In this document: positions 42,871 to 51,510 of the stretch, piece by piece
How the letters are laid out: every line of letters starts with the position of its first letter
Position numbering within the stretch: position 1 is the first letter of the stretch
Source of the DNA: an uncultured Lachnospiraceae bacterium
Lineage (GTDB): Bacteria; Bacillota; Clostridia; Lachnospirales; Lachnospiraceae
Assembly: GCA_949740535.1 (NCBI GenBank)
Contig: CATJHO010000116.1
Location: forward strand, 1-63,525
DNA: 63,525 nt
Direction of reading: 5' to 3'
Translations under genes and position numbers: made by a program
Notes under the pieces: generated by a model
The model's database searches: none
What the model saw: the letters and a program-made list of their open reading frames with translations, nothing else
What the model was told of the DNA's origin: nothing

Positions 42871-44157
42871 TTACAGCTTTACAATCCCTGCCTCACAGAG
42901 CTTCTGCAGGGACATCAGAATCCCAAACCTGGCATGCTGCCAGGTAAGGCCGCCCTGAAAATACACGGCGTAAGGCGCTTTTATGGGGCCGTCCGCTGAA
43001 AGCTCAATCGAAGATCCCTGCACAAAGGCTCCTGCTGCCATAATTACGTCACTGTCATAGCCCGGCATGGCCCAGGGTTCCGGCGTCACATAGCTGTCCA
43101 CCGGAGCTGCGGCCTGAATCCCCTTGCAAAAAGCGATCACGCCCTCAGGCGTTCCAAAGGTCACCGCCTGAATGATATCGTGGCGGCTCTCTGTCCCGTC
43201 CGGCACCACAGAAAAGCCCAGCTTTTCATAGAGATTGGCGGCAAAAACCGCTCCTTTCAAGGCGCCGCCTGTCACCACCGGCGCCAGAAAAAAGCCCTGA
43301 TAAAAACTGGTCATCACTCCCAGAGAGGCTCCCACCTCTTTTCCCAGGCCCGGAGAGGTCAGACGATAAGCGGCGCGCTCCACATACGCCTCTTTTCCCG
43401 CAATATAACCGCCGATGGGAGCCAGCCCGCCGCCTGGATTCTTGATGAGCGAGCCTACACAGAGGTCTGCTCCAACATCTGTGGGTTCCAGCCGCTCCAC
43501 AAATTCTCCATAGCAGTTGTCAACCATACAGATCACATCCGGCTTCCGTTCCTTAATAAAAGCTATCAGCTCCCCGATGCGCTTTACCGAAAGGGTGGGC
43601 CTTGTCTGGTAGCCCTTAGAGCGCTGGATCGACACCAGCCGGGTGCGCTCATTTAAGGCCTGCTCAATGGCCGGATAATCAAAACTTCCGTCCTCCAGAA
43701 GATCCACCTGCCGGTAGGTGACGCCGTACTCGGCCAGAGATCCCACAGACGGACGGATCCCGATCACCTCCTCCAGGGTATCGTAGGGCTTTCCCACCGG
43801 GGAGAGCAGTTCATCTCCCGGCCTGAGATTGCCGGAAAGGGCCACTGCCAGGGCATGGGTGCCGCAGGCGATCTGAGGGCGCACCAGAGCCGCCTCTGTG
43901 TGAAACACATCCGCATAGACAGCCTCCAGCTTGTCCCGCCCCAGATCATTGTATCCGTAACCGCTGGTTGCTGCAAAACAGGCTGCCTCCACCCGGTTCT
44001 TCTGCATGGCGTGAAGCACCTTTAACTGATTGTATTCTACCGTCTCATCAACAGCCGCAAAGCGCTCCTTTAACTCTTCCTCCACCCTGGAGCCAAAGGC
44101 CTGAACCCTGCGGCTGATTCCCATTTCTTCGTAAAGGGCTGCTGTTTCTTCTTTCAT
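42871..44157 (-). CDS. Methionine gamma-lyase-family PLP enzyme (YnbB/aluminium-resistance type)
   Basis: The 428-residue PLP enzyme belongs to the group annotated as methionine gamma-lyase family or aluminium-resistance protein. It has VRPQIACGTHALAVALSGNLRPGDEL near residue 95, ICMVDNCYGEFVERLEPTDVGADLCVGSLIKNPGGGLAPIGGYIAG near 215 with the PLP lysine in SLIKNPGGG, and VIMAAGAFVQGSSIELSADGPI near 385. The ribosome site lies in the last codons of miaA, four bases away, so the two genes are co-transcribed. The reaction is unproven. Confidence 0.88.
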   Translation of the reverse strand: MKEETAALYEEMGISRRVQAFGSRVEEELKERFAAVDETVEYNQLKVLHAMQKNRVEAACFAATSGYGYNDLGRDKLEAVYADVFHTEAALVRPQIACGTHALAVALSGNLRPGDELLSPVGKPYDTLEEVIGIRPSVGSLAEYGVTYRQVDLLEDGSFDYPAIEQALNERTRLVSIQRSKGYQTRPTLSVKRIGELIAFIKERKPDVICMVDNCYGEFVERLEPTDVGADLCVGSLIKNPGGGLAPIGGYIAGKEAYVERAAYRLTSPGLGKEVGASLGVMTSFYQGFFLAPVVTGGALKGAVFAANLYEKLGFSVVPDGTESRHDIIQAVTFGTPEGVIAFCKGIQAAAPVDSYVTPEPWAMPGYDSDVIMAAGAFVQGSSIELSADGPIKAPYAVYFQGGLTWQHARFGILMSLQKLCEAGIVKL

Positions 44158-44161
44158 ATTT

Positions 44162-45139
44162 CTATCTCCATTCTTCCTGTTCCCTGCTGAAAAAATCTTT
44201 GATCCCCCGCTTCTTTAAAACTTCCAGCAGATAGCAGAGCATCCGTTCCTGCCGGTATGCAAAGTCCGGCTGATTTACCCAGATCACATCCCGTTCCCGG
44301 CGGAACCAGGTCAGCTGGCGCTTGGCAAAATGCCGGGTATCCCGTTTCAGAATCCGCACAGCTTCCGGAAGGCTTATCTCACCGTCCAGATAAGCAAGCA
44401 GCTCCTTGTACCCCAGGCCCTGCATGGAAACCATGCCTCTGTTGCAGCCCATGGCCCGCAGACGCCTTACTTCTTCCAAAAGACCTTCCTCCATCATGGC
44501 ATCTACTCTGGCGTCAATACGTTCATAGAGATGCTCCCGCTCATCACTCAGGACAAAATAGGCGGCACGGTAAGGACTCTCTTTGTGCTTCTGGACTTCA
44601 TTATGCTCGGAAATCCGCTGGCCGGTCAGGCGGTAATATTCCAGGGCGCGGATCACCCGTTTCTGGTTATTGGCGTGAATCTGCTCCGCCGCTTTCGGAT
44701 CCACTTCCCGCAGCATCCCATAAAGCGTCTCAGCTCCTTCCCTTGCTCCAATGGCCTCCAGCTCTTCCCGGATGCCTGTATGATCCTCATTATCTGTGAA
44801 GTCAATATCATAGAGCAGGGCCTGGATATAGAAGCCGGTTCCTCCTGTCACAATGGGAATCCGGTTTCTTCCATAAATCTCCTCCACAGCCTCCCTGGCC
44901 AGAGACTGGAAGCGGACTACATTAAATTCCTCCTCCGGATCCAGGATATCAATCAGATGATGGGGAACCCCCTCCATTTCCTCCGGCCGGATTTTTGCAG
45001 AGCCAATGTCCATATGCCGGTAGACCTGCATGGAATCTGCCGATATGATTTCCCCGCCGACGGCCTTTGCCAGGGCGATGGAAAGCTTTGTCTTGCCTGC
45101 GGCCGTGGGGCCGGTAAGGATCACCAGCGGCTTTTTCAT
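44162..45139 (-). CDS. miaA: tRNA dimethylallyltransferase
   Basis: The 325-residue enzyme transfers dimethylallyl to A37 of tRNAs reading UNN codons. It has the P-loop LVILTGPTAAGKTKLSIALA at the start, GGEIISADSMQVYRHMDIGSAKI near 35, PIVTGGTGFYIQALLYDID near 95, and NQKRVIRALEYYRLTG near 170. The start at 45139 has AGAGGAGC upstream; the frame extends to 45250 but without family similarity. It usually follows mutS-mutL; here a divergently oriented gene pair lies between. Confidence 0.96.
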   Translation of the reverse strand: MKKPLVILTGPTAAGKTKLSIALAKAVGGEIISADSMQVYRHMDIGSAKIRPEEMEGVPHHLIDILDPEEEFNVVRFQSLAREAVEEIYGRNRIPIVTGGTGFYIQALLYDIDFTDNEDHTGIREELEAIGAREGAETLYGMLREVDPKAAEQIHANNQKRVIRALEYYRLTGQRISEHNEVQKHKESPYRAAYFVLSDEREHLYERIDARVDAMMEEGLLEEVRRLRAMGCNRGMVSMQGLGYKELLAYLDGEISLPEAVRILKRDTRHFAKRQLTWFRRERDVIWVNQPDFAYRQERMLCYLLEVLKKRGIKDFFSREQEEWR

Positions 45140-45344
45140 ATACGCTCCTCTGCTTTCTTCTTTCAGTACGCCCTCTCTCCTCAGAAAAGGGTGTATGCGT
45201 CTCTTTATTATAGTGAATGCAGAAGGTATTTGCAAGAGAAAGAAATGCAATCCTTTATCCGCAGAATGTACCCATTCATGCAGGCATCATTCTCCCATCC
45301 TGCAGACAGCGGCTGTATAATCTCCAAAATTATGGAAAGTCTGC

Positions 45345-45393
45345 TTGACATTTGAAGCAGATCGGTGTATTGTAATATTGTAAAGTTAACTTT
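45345..45393 (+). promoter_or_regulatory. Promoter and palindromic operator of the XRE regulator gene
   Basis: TTGACA (45345-45350) and TATTGT (45368-45373) are 17 bases apart. The 12-bp perfect palindrome AAAGTTAACTTT at 45382-45393 covers the predicted transcription start. This is a natural site for autorepression by the XRE protein encoded 75 bases downstream. Confidence 0.7.
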
Positions 45394-45466
45394 CCATCAA
45401 AACCACAAAATCAGACTGCACATGACGCGGCTGTCTGTAAAATAATGCTTCAGGAGGATCTTTCCT

Positions 45467-45676
45467 TTGAAAAACCGGCTGGAAGAAATACGAAAGGAAC
45501 GAGGAGTCACCCAGGAAGAACTGGCTGCTTCTCTGGAAGTTTCCCGGCAGACCATCGGCTCTCTGGAAAATGGACGGTACAATCCCTCCATCCTGCTGGC
45601 CTTTAAGATCGCCCGTTACTTTCAAATGTCAATTGAAGAAATTTTTATCTATGAAGAAGAAAACCATTCTCTTTAA
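45467..45676 (+). CDS. XRE-family helix-turn-helix regulator
   Basis: The 69-residue DNA-binding protein is just an HTH_3 domain: LEEIRKERGVTQEELAASLEVSRQTIGSLENGRYNPSILLAFKIARYFQMSIEEIF. It starts with TTG at 45467, nine bases after AGGAGG. It precedes a small membrane protein by 14 bases; such pairs are common in Firmicutes. It probably represses its own operon through the palindrome at 45382-45393. Confidence 0.9.
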   Translation: MKNRLEEIRKERGVTQEELAASLEVSRQTIGSLENGRYNPSILLAFKIARYFQMSIEEIFIYEEENHSL

Positions 45677-45690
45677 AAGGAGGAACCAGT

Positions 45691-46122
45691 ATGCATAAAC
45701 GGATGAATGAAAAACAAATAAAACTTTTATGTATCCTTGGCATCATCGCCGGAGTCATCTTCCAGTTTATCGGAATCACTTTAGGTCCGGGGGAGCTGCG
45801 TATGGTAAGCGGCGTCTGCATTGCGTTTGCGGCGCTTGCTCCCCTTTGCATCAACAAACTCTACTGTATGTCCCGCGAAAAGGAATTCCCCGAAGTGGTC
45901 AGGCAGGAGGAAATTGAGCTTCGCGACGAGCGCAACACCCAGATCCGCAACCGGGCGAAGGCCAAAACCAGTGATTTTATCCGGTGGATAATTATTGGTC
46001 TGTCTTATCTGAATTTCCTTTTGAAGGGGCCATTGTGGATGACACTGGCTCTTTTAGGGGTATTTATCCTCATCTATCTCATGGACTGGCGCTATATGGA
46101 TAAATATCAAAGGGAAATGTAA
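45691..46122 (+). CDS. DUF2178-like small membrane protein
   Basis: The 143-residue protein has four hydrophobic helices in two pairs: IKLLCILGIIAGVIFQFIGI and VCIAFAALAPLCINKLYCM, then IRWIIIGLSYLNFLL and WMTLALLGVFILIYLM. The cytoplasmic loop between the pairs holds EEIELRDERNTQIRNRAKAKTSD, a DERN motif seen in DUF2178-type partners of XRE regulators. AAAGGAGGA precedes the ATG. Function is unknown. Confidence 0.8.
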   Translation: MHKRMNEKQIKLLCILGIIAGVIFQFIGITLGPGELRMVSGVCIAFAALAPLCINKLYCMSREKEFPEVVRQEEIELRDERNTQIRNRAKAKTSDFIRWIIIGLSYLNFLLKGPLWMTLALLGVFILIYLMDWRYMDKYQREM

Positions 46123-46155
46123 ACCACCGGTTATCTTTGCAGTGCTTTACCGGTT

Positions 46156-46350
46156 CTACATCTGATGCCGCACAATCCGATACTCATCCCCATACTGAAA
46201 ATAGGGACATGCCTGAAAGGCTCCCTGGACAAAAAGACGCATTTCGTCTTCGTCCAGATCCATCTCACACACATAATAGCCGTAATCATCGTCATACACG
46301 TAATTGCCGCAGCATTCGCAGTTGGTTGATTTTACCTTCTTTTCTTTCAT
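46156..46350 (-). CDS. DUF6472-like small cysteine protein
   Basis: The 64-residue acidic protein has two cysteines near the start (NCECCGNYVYDDDYGYYVCEMDLDEDEM) and one near the end (QACPYFQYGDEYRIVRHQM). Cys spacing suggests a small metal site. It resembles DUF6472 proteins of Lachnospiraceae. Its ATG is immediately next to the mutL stop codon, so it is probably co-transcribed with mutL. Confidence 0.75.
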   Translation of the reverse strand: MKEKKVKSTNCECCGNYVYDDDYGYYVCEMDLDEDEMRLFVQGAFQACPYFQYGDEYRIVRHQM

Positions 46351-48360
46351 CTACACAATCCTTTTAAATTTTTTCTCAATCTCCTGGCGGGTCATAGAAA
46401 TAATGGTAGGCCGCCCATGGGGGCAGTTGTAAGGATTTTCCAGCGTCAGCAGTTCTTCAATGAGAGCCTGGGCCTCTGCCCCGCTCAAACGCTGCCGGCC
46501 CTTTACCGCTGCCTTGCAGGACATGGAGGCGATTTTCTCCAACACCCGGCGGGAATCCCCACCGCCCACACTCTCCAGACTGTCCAGCAGTTCTAAAAAC
46601 AGCTCCTTCTCCGCAATGCCGAAGAGATTCCCCGGAACCGCGCTCACCGCATACTCCCGGCCGCCGAAGGGCTCTATCTCAAATCCCATTTCTGTAAAAT
46701 AAGAAAGATACTCCTCAAGCCGTCCGGCCTCCTGCATGGTCAGGGTCAGAATCAGGGGCGGACTCACCATCTGTGAAGTCACTTCCTTCTTCTCCAGGCT
46801 TTTCACGGTCCGCTCATAGAGAACCTTCTCATGGGCCGCGTGCTGATCAATCATGTAAAATTTATCCTCAAACTGCACCAGCCAGTAAGTTTCAAAGAGC
46901 TGGCCGATAATCCGGATCTCTGACCTGGTCTGCGGATCCAGAAGCTTGTGCTCAAAAAGCTCCAGTTGCTGCGGCTCTCCTTCTGCCCCGGCCTCATAGG
47001 TTCCGCTCTCCCGGAGCGAATCTGCTTCTGCCAGCTTCTTCAGCTCTTCATTGGCAAAGATTCTGTCATCTGCTTTCCGGCCGGCTGGTTTCTCCTCTGG
47101 CTGCGCTTCCCGGCTTCCTTCAGCCCTCTCCTGAAACTCTTTGGTTACCCGTTTACGCATCTGGGCCAGAAAATACTCCAGGTTCCGTTCCTGAGGCGTC
47201 CTGGGCAAATCGGCCGGTTGCTTCTCTGCCTGTTTTCCGGCCTGTGCCTGCTCTGTCTGTCCGCTCAGCCACTCCGGCACCGCATTCTGCCCGGCCAAAT
47301 CCCTCCTTTGTCCCACAGAGCCGGGCTTAGGGGCCTCCGCCGGTTTCGTAAGCTTCACCTCCGGAATCAGCTCCCGCCGGTTCAGTCCTTCCCGGACAGC
47401 CTTCTGGACCAGGCGGTACAGCTCCTCCTGGTTGGAGAAGCGCAGTTCCATCTTGGTCGGATGTACGTTCACATCCAAAAGTTCTCCATCCATGGCAATG
47501 TGAAGCACCGTAAAGGGATACTTATGCTGCATCATAAAGGTCCGGTAGGCATCCTCGATTCCCTTGGCAATCAGGGAGCTTTTGATGTACCTTCCATTGA
47601 TAAAATACGTCTCATACCCGCGGTTTCCACGGGAGATCACCGGCTTCCCGATATAGCCTGTAATCCGTACCGGCCCTTCTGCTTCTTCTACTTCTGCCAG
47701 ATTGGCCGCCACATCTCTGCCGTAAATATGATAAATCACATCTTTCAGATTATTATTGCCGGACGTGTGCAGCTTCGTCTGTCCATTGCTGATGAACTGA
47801 AAGGAAATCTCCGGGTGAGACAGGGCTATCCGCTCCACGAGATCGCTGATATAACCTGCCTCGGTCATGGGAGACTTGAGAAACTTTCTCCGTGCCGGGG
47901 TATTATAGAACAGATTACGGATCAGAAAGGTGCTTCCCTCCGGCGCCGCTGTTTCCTCCAGGGACTTCTCCACGCCGCCCTCAATACGGAAGCACACACC
48001 TGCCTGCGCTTCTCTGGTCTTGGTGATCAGTTCCACCATGGCAATGGCCGCAATACTGGAGAGCGCCTCGCCCCGAAACCCAAGGGAAGACACCTGAAAC
48101 AAGTCCTCCACGGCCCGGATTTTACTGGTGGAATGGCGGAGAAAGGCCGTCGGCACCTGATCTCTGTCTATGCCGCTTCCATTGTCCGTCACCCGCAGAA
48201 ACGAAATGCCGCCATCCCGGATCTCTACAGTCACAGCCGATGCACCTGCATCGATGGCATTTTCCATCAGCTCTTTTACTACGGAGGAAGGACGCTCAAT
48301 GACCTCCCCCGCTGCGATTTTATCTATGGTGTGCTGATCCAGCACTGCTATTTTTCCCAT
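46351..48360 (-). CDS. mutL: DNA mismatch repair protein MutL
   Basis: The 669-residue GHKL ATPase has its N-terminal domain with IAAGEVIERPSSVVKELMENAIDAGA, VTDNGSGID and GFRGEALSSIAA within residues 15-110, then a variable linker (about 340-460). The C-terminal dimerisation/endonuclease domain has the DQHAAHEKVLYE metal motif near 520 and CPHGRPTIISM near the end, so the protein should nick DNA. It follows mutS after 134 bases that hold two hairpins. Confidence 0.97.
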   Translation of the reverse strand: MGKIAVLDQHTIDKIAAGEVIERPSSVVKELMENAIDAGASAVTVEIRDGGISFLRVTDNGSGIDRDQVPTAFLRHSTSKIRAVEDLFQVSSLGFRGEALSSIAAIAMVELITKTREAQAGVCFRIEGGVEKSLEETAAPEGSTFLIRNLFYNTPARRKFLKSPMTEAGYISDLVERIALSHPEISFQFISNGQTKLHTSGNNNLKDVIYHIYGRDVAANLAEVEEAEGPVRITGYIGKPVISRGNRGYETYFINGRYIKSSLIAKGIEDAYRTFMMQHKYPFTVLHIAMDGELLDVNVHPTKMELRFSNQEELYRLVQKAVREGLNRRELIPEVKLTKPAEAPKPGSVGQRRDLAGQNAVPEWLSGQTEQAQAGKQAEKQPADLPRTPQERNLEYFLAQMRKRVTKEFQERAEGSREAQPEEKPAGRKADDRIFANEELKKLAEADSLRESGTYEAGAEGEPQQLELFEHKLLDPQTRSEIRIIGQLFETYWLVQFEDKFYMIDQHAAHEKVLYERTVKSLEKKEVTSQMVSPPLILTLTMQEAGRLEEYLSYFTEMGFEIEPFGGREYAVSAVPGNLFGIAEKELFLELLDSLESVGGGDSRRVLEKIASMSCKAAVKGRQRLSGAEAQALIEELLTLENPYNCPHGRPTIISMTRQEIEKKFKRIV

Positions 48361-48410
48361 AACGGTACCTTTCTATTTCTTCTGGCTTTCTCTTAGGTCC
48401 TCCGGATAGG

Positions 48411-48490
48411 CAGACTGCATTTTCAGGCAGTCTGTCCCTCTTGTGCCGCTTTTCTTTATCTGTGCTCTGTCTGATTTTGAACCACAGAGC
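48411..48490. other. Two hairpins in the mutS-mutL gap
   Basis: CAGACTGC (48411-48418) pairs with GCAGTCTG (48427-48434), and GCTCTGT (48464-48470) pairs with ACAGAGC (48484-48490). Neither is followed by a T-tract on the minus strand, so they look like RNA structure rather than terminators. Confidence 0.5.
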
Positions 48491-48494
48491 TTTA

Positions 48495-51095
48495 TCACCA
48501 CCGGTTCTTAATTTTATTCTGCAGCCGGTAGATGGTATTGAGGGCATCAATGGGCGTCATATTGCTCAGATCCATTTCCCGCAGTTCCGTAATAATGTCA
48601 TCGTCCTTCACCGTATCAAAGAGCGAAATCTGTTCCATGTCCATTTCCACAGGAACTGCCTTGGGTTTCAGGGAAATGTCCGCCTGAACCAGCTCCTCCA
48701 CCAGCTCCTTGGCTCTGGAAATCACCGGCTCCGGCACCCCTGCCAGCTTGGCTGCTTGGATTCCATAGCTCTTGTCCGCCCCGCCTTTCACAATCTTCCG
48801 CAGAAAGACAATGTCGTCCCCCTTCTCCTTTACTGCGATGCAGTAGTTATTGACTCCGGCCAGAGAACCTTCCAGCTCGGTCAGCTCATGATAATGGGTG
48901 GCAAATAACGTCTTTGCCCCTAAGATGCGGGGATTGCTGATATACTCAATCACTGCCCAGGCAATGGCCAGCCCGTCAAAGGTGCTGGTTCCCCGTCCGA
49001 TTTCATCCAGAATCAAAAGACTGCTGCTGGTGGCATTGCGCAGAATATTGGCCACTTCGGTCATTTCCACCATAAACGTACTCTGGCCGGAAGCCAGATC
49101 ATCCGAGGCTCCCACTCTGGTAAAAATCCGGTCCACAATGCCGATCTTTGCGCTGTCTGCCGGAACAAAGCTTCCCACCTGGGCCATAAGCACAATCAAC
49201 GCCGTCTGCCGCATGTAGGTGGATTTTCCCGCCATATTGGGTCCCGTAATAACGGAAATCCGTCTGCTCCCATTGTCCAGACAGGTATCGTTGGAGATAA
49301 AGAGATCGTTATCTATCATCCGCTCCACCACCGGATGGCGTCCCCCCTTAATATCAATGATCCCCTTCTCATTCATCTTCGGGCGCACATACCCGTTGCG
49401 CTCCGCCACAAAGGCCAGAGATGTAAACACGTCGATCAGGGCCACTGCCTTTGCTGTCTGCTGAATCCGCACAACCTCCGCTGCAATGGTCTCCCGAAGC
49501 TCCACAAACAGCTTGTACTCCAGCGCCGTCAGCTTCTCCTCGGCCCCCAGTATGGTGTCCTCCAGCTCCTTCAGCTCCGGCGTTATGTAGCGCTCCGCAT
49601 TGGTCAGAGTCTGCTTGCGCATATAGTAATCCGGCACCATATCCTTATAGGAATTGGTCACCTCCAGATAATAGCCAAATACCTTATTGTACTTGATTTT
49701 CAGATTCTTAATCCCTGTCTTTTCCCGCTCGTCAGCCTCTACCTTGGCCAGCCAGCTCTTTCCCTCTGTTTTGGCTTTCCGGTAACGGTCCACATCCTCA
49801 TGATAGCCGTCCCGGATTATATCTCCGTCCCGGACAGAGATGGGCGGATCCTCCCGAATGGCGGCGGCGATCAGGGCCTGCAGATCCGACAGCTCATCCA
49901 GCTCCTGGTAAAGCGTCTGCATCAGTGGAGACTGAAAGTCCCTCATCAGCGTCTTGATGTGCGGCAGCATTTCCAGAGAAGTTGAGAAGGCTGTTAAATC
50001 TCTGGGATTGGCAGTCTGATAGCTGATACGCCCAATAAGCCGCTCCAGATCGTAAATGGGATTTAAGTATTCCCGCAGCTCTTCCCTTGTGATCGTGTGG
50101 GCGTTCAGCTCTGCAATGGCCTCATGACGCTTCTCAATCTCTCCCCGATCAATCAGCGGCTGCTCCACCATCGCCCTAAGAGTTCTGGCTCCCATGGCTG
50201 TCTTGGTCTTATCCAGAACCCACAGAAGGGAGCCCCGCTTCTGTTTCTCCCGCAAGGTCTCCACCAGCTCCAGATTTCTCCGGCTGGAACTGTCGATAAT
50301 CATATATTTTCCGATGGCGTAGGGTTTAAGGCGGGTCATATGCGCCAGTGAATTCTTCTGGGTCTCATAGAGATATTTGAGCAGGGTGCCTGCCGCAATG
50401 GTCCCGCAGCTTAGGTCCCGCAGGCCCAGGCCGCTTAAATCCGATACCTGAAAATGGGTGAGCAGGGTACGTTTACAGAGCTCATCATCAAAGTACCAGG
50501 ATTCCAGCGGGTACAGGGCGATGTTCAGGCGGTACTTCAAATCGTTCAAATCCACGCCGCTCATGGAAAACGCCTCGTTGCAGACAATCTCGGAAGGCGC
50601 GAACTTTTGGATCTCATCTAAGAGCTTCCGCTTGGAATCCACCTCCGTCACAAAGTAATCTCCTGTGGTAATATCTGCTGTGGAAATCCCATAGCGGTCT
50701 GACAGGTAGACAATGCACATGAGATAATTATTCTTCGTCTCATCCACAGTATTCAGATTGGTCCCCGGCGTGACAATGCGCACCACATCCCGTGCTACCA
50801 GCCCTTTGGCTGTCTTGGGATCCTCTACCTGTTCGCAGATGGCAGCCTTGTAGCCTCTGGATACCAGCCGGTTCAAATATCCCTCTACAGCATGATAAGG
50901 AACGCCGCACATGGGTGCGCGTTCCTCCAGGCCGCAGCTCTTTCCGGTTAAAGTCAGCTCCAGTTCCTTTGACACGATCAGAGCGTCATCAAAAAACATT
51001 TCATAAAAATCGCCTAAGCGGTAAAATAAAATACAGTCTTTGTACTGCTCCTTTGTCTTCAGGTACTGCTGCATCATGGGTGTCATTTCCGCCAT
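48495..51095 (-). CDS. mutS: DNA mismatch repair protein MutS
   Basis: The protein has about 866 residues. It contains the mismatch-contact motif in ILFYRLGDFYEMFFDDA near residue 25, Walker A in VITGPNMAGKSTYMRQTALI near 610, LLILDEIGRGTSTFDGLAIAWAVIEY near 685, and FATHYHELTELE near 720. The ATG at 51095 has AGGAG upstream, supplied by an intergenic repeat; ATGs at 51101 and 51128 lie on or before that site. It is followed by mutL. Confidence 0.97.
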   Translation of the reverse strand: MAEMTPMMQQYLKTKEQYKDCILFYRLGDFYEMFFDDALIVSKELELTLTGKSCGLEERAPMCGVPYHAVEGYLNRLVSRGYKAAICEQVEDPKTAKGLVARDVVRIVTPGTNLNTVDETKNNYLMCIVYLSDRYGISTADITTGDYFVTEVDSKRKLLDEIQKFAPSEIVCNEAFSMSGVDLNDLKYRLNIALYPLESWYFDDELCKRTLLTHFQVSDLSGLGLRDLSCGTIAAGTLLKYLYETQKNSLAHMTRLKPYAIGKYMIIDSSSRRNLELVETLREKQKRGSLLWVLDKTKTAMGARTLRAMVEQPLIDRGEIEKRHEAIAELNAHTITREELREYLNPIYDLERLIGRISYQTANPRDLTAFSTSLEMLPHIKTLMRDFQSPLMQTLYQELDELSDLQALIAAAIREDPPISVRDGDIIRDGYHEDVDRYRKAKTEGKSWLAKVEADEREKTGIKNLKIKYNKVFGYYLEVTNSYKDMVPDYYMRKQTLTNAERYITPELKELEDTILGAEEKLTALEYKLFVELRETIAAEVVRIQQTAKAVALIDVFTSLAFVAERNGYVRPKMNEKGIIDIKGGRHPVVERMIDNDLFISNDTCLDNGSRRISVITGPNMAGKSTYMRQTALIVLMAQVGSFVPADSAKIGIVDRIFTRVGASDDLASGQSTFMVEMTEVANILRNATSSSLLILDEIGRGTSTFDGLAIAWAVIEYISNPRILGAKTLFATHYHELTELEGSLAGVNNYCIAVKEKGDDIVFLRKIVKGGADKSYGIQAAKLAGVPEPVISRAKELVEELVQADISLKPKAVPVEMDMEQISLFDTVKDDDIITELREMDLSNMTPIDALNTIYRLQNKIKNRW

Positions 51096-51108
51096 GATCA
51101 TTCTCCTA

Positions 51109-51213
51109 TTCCAGTTCCGCAGACCCATCTGGTGCCCCGCTGTGACAGAAGCATTTCCGGCCGCTTAATTCCGTCCGTAAATCCTTCTTTGGCACCTGCT
51201 GCGTCTGCTGTTT
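51109..51213 (-). repeat. Full-length intergenic repeat upstream of mutS
   Basis: On the minus strand it begins TAAACAGCAG, carries GATTTACGGACGGAATTAAG, CGGCCGGAAATGCTTCTGT, and ends GTCTGCGGAACTGGAATAGGAG. The interior blocks match the tandem copies at 11170-11387. The GGAG at its end is the mutS ribosome site. Confidence 0.8.
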
Positions 51214-51214
51214 A

Positions 51215-51445
51215 TTAATCTAAATTGTTTTCATAGCCTGAGGTGTCAATGATGAGCCGCCTGCACTTGGGGCAGCAGTCGCTCTCTATATAATTGCTGG
51301 ACACCATCGGCTGTTTCACACGAAAGGCGTACTGCTCATTCCTGCCTGGAAGCATGCTTACCTTATGTTTTTTCGTACTCCAAAGGGCTGTGCCGCACTG
51401 CAGATATCCCCTAATCATTTCTACCTTACAAAACGGGCATTCCAT
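51215..51445 (-). CDS. Small zinc-ribbon protein (PF20097-like)
   Basis: The 76-residue protein has two Cys pairs, MECPFCKVEMIRGYLQCG at the start and SDCCPKCRRLIIDTSGYEN near the end, forming a likely zinc ribbon. It matches the small PF20097-type proteins of Clostridia. The start at 51445 has GGAGG 7 bases upstream; the frame extends to 51484 without a ribosome site. Function is unknown. Confidence 0.75.
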   Translation of the reverse strand: MECPFCKVEMIRGYLQCGTALWSTKKHKVSMLPGRNEQYAFRVKQPMVSSNYIESDCCPKCRRLIIDTSGYENNLD

Positions 51446-51510
51446 TTCTAATCCTCCGCAGATTCTCTTATGCTCATGTATCATTCATGTATTATGGGTT
51501 CTCTGTTTCT

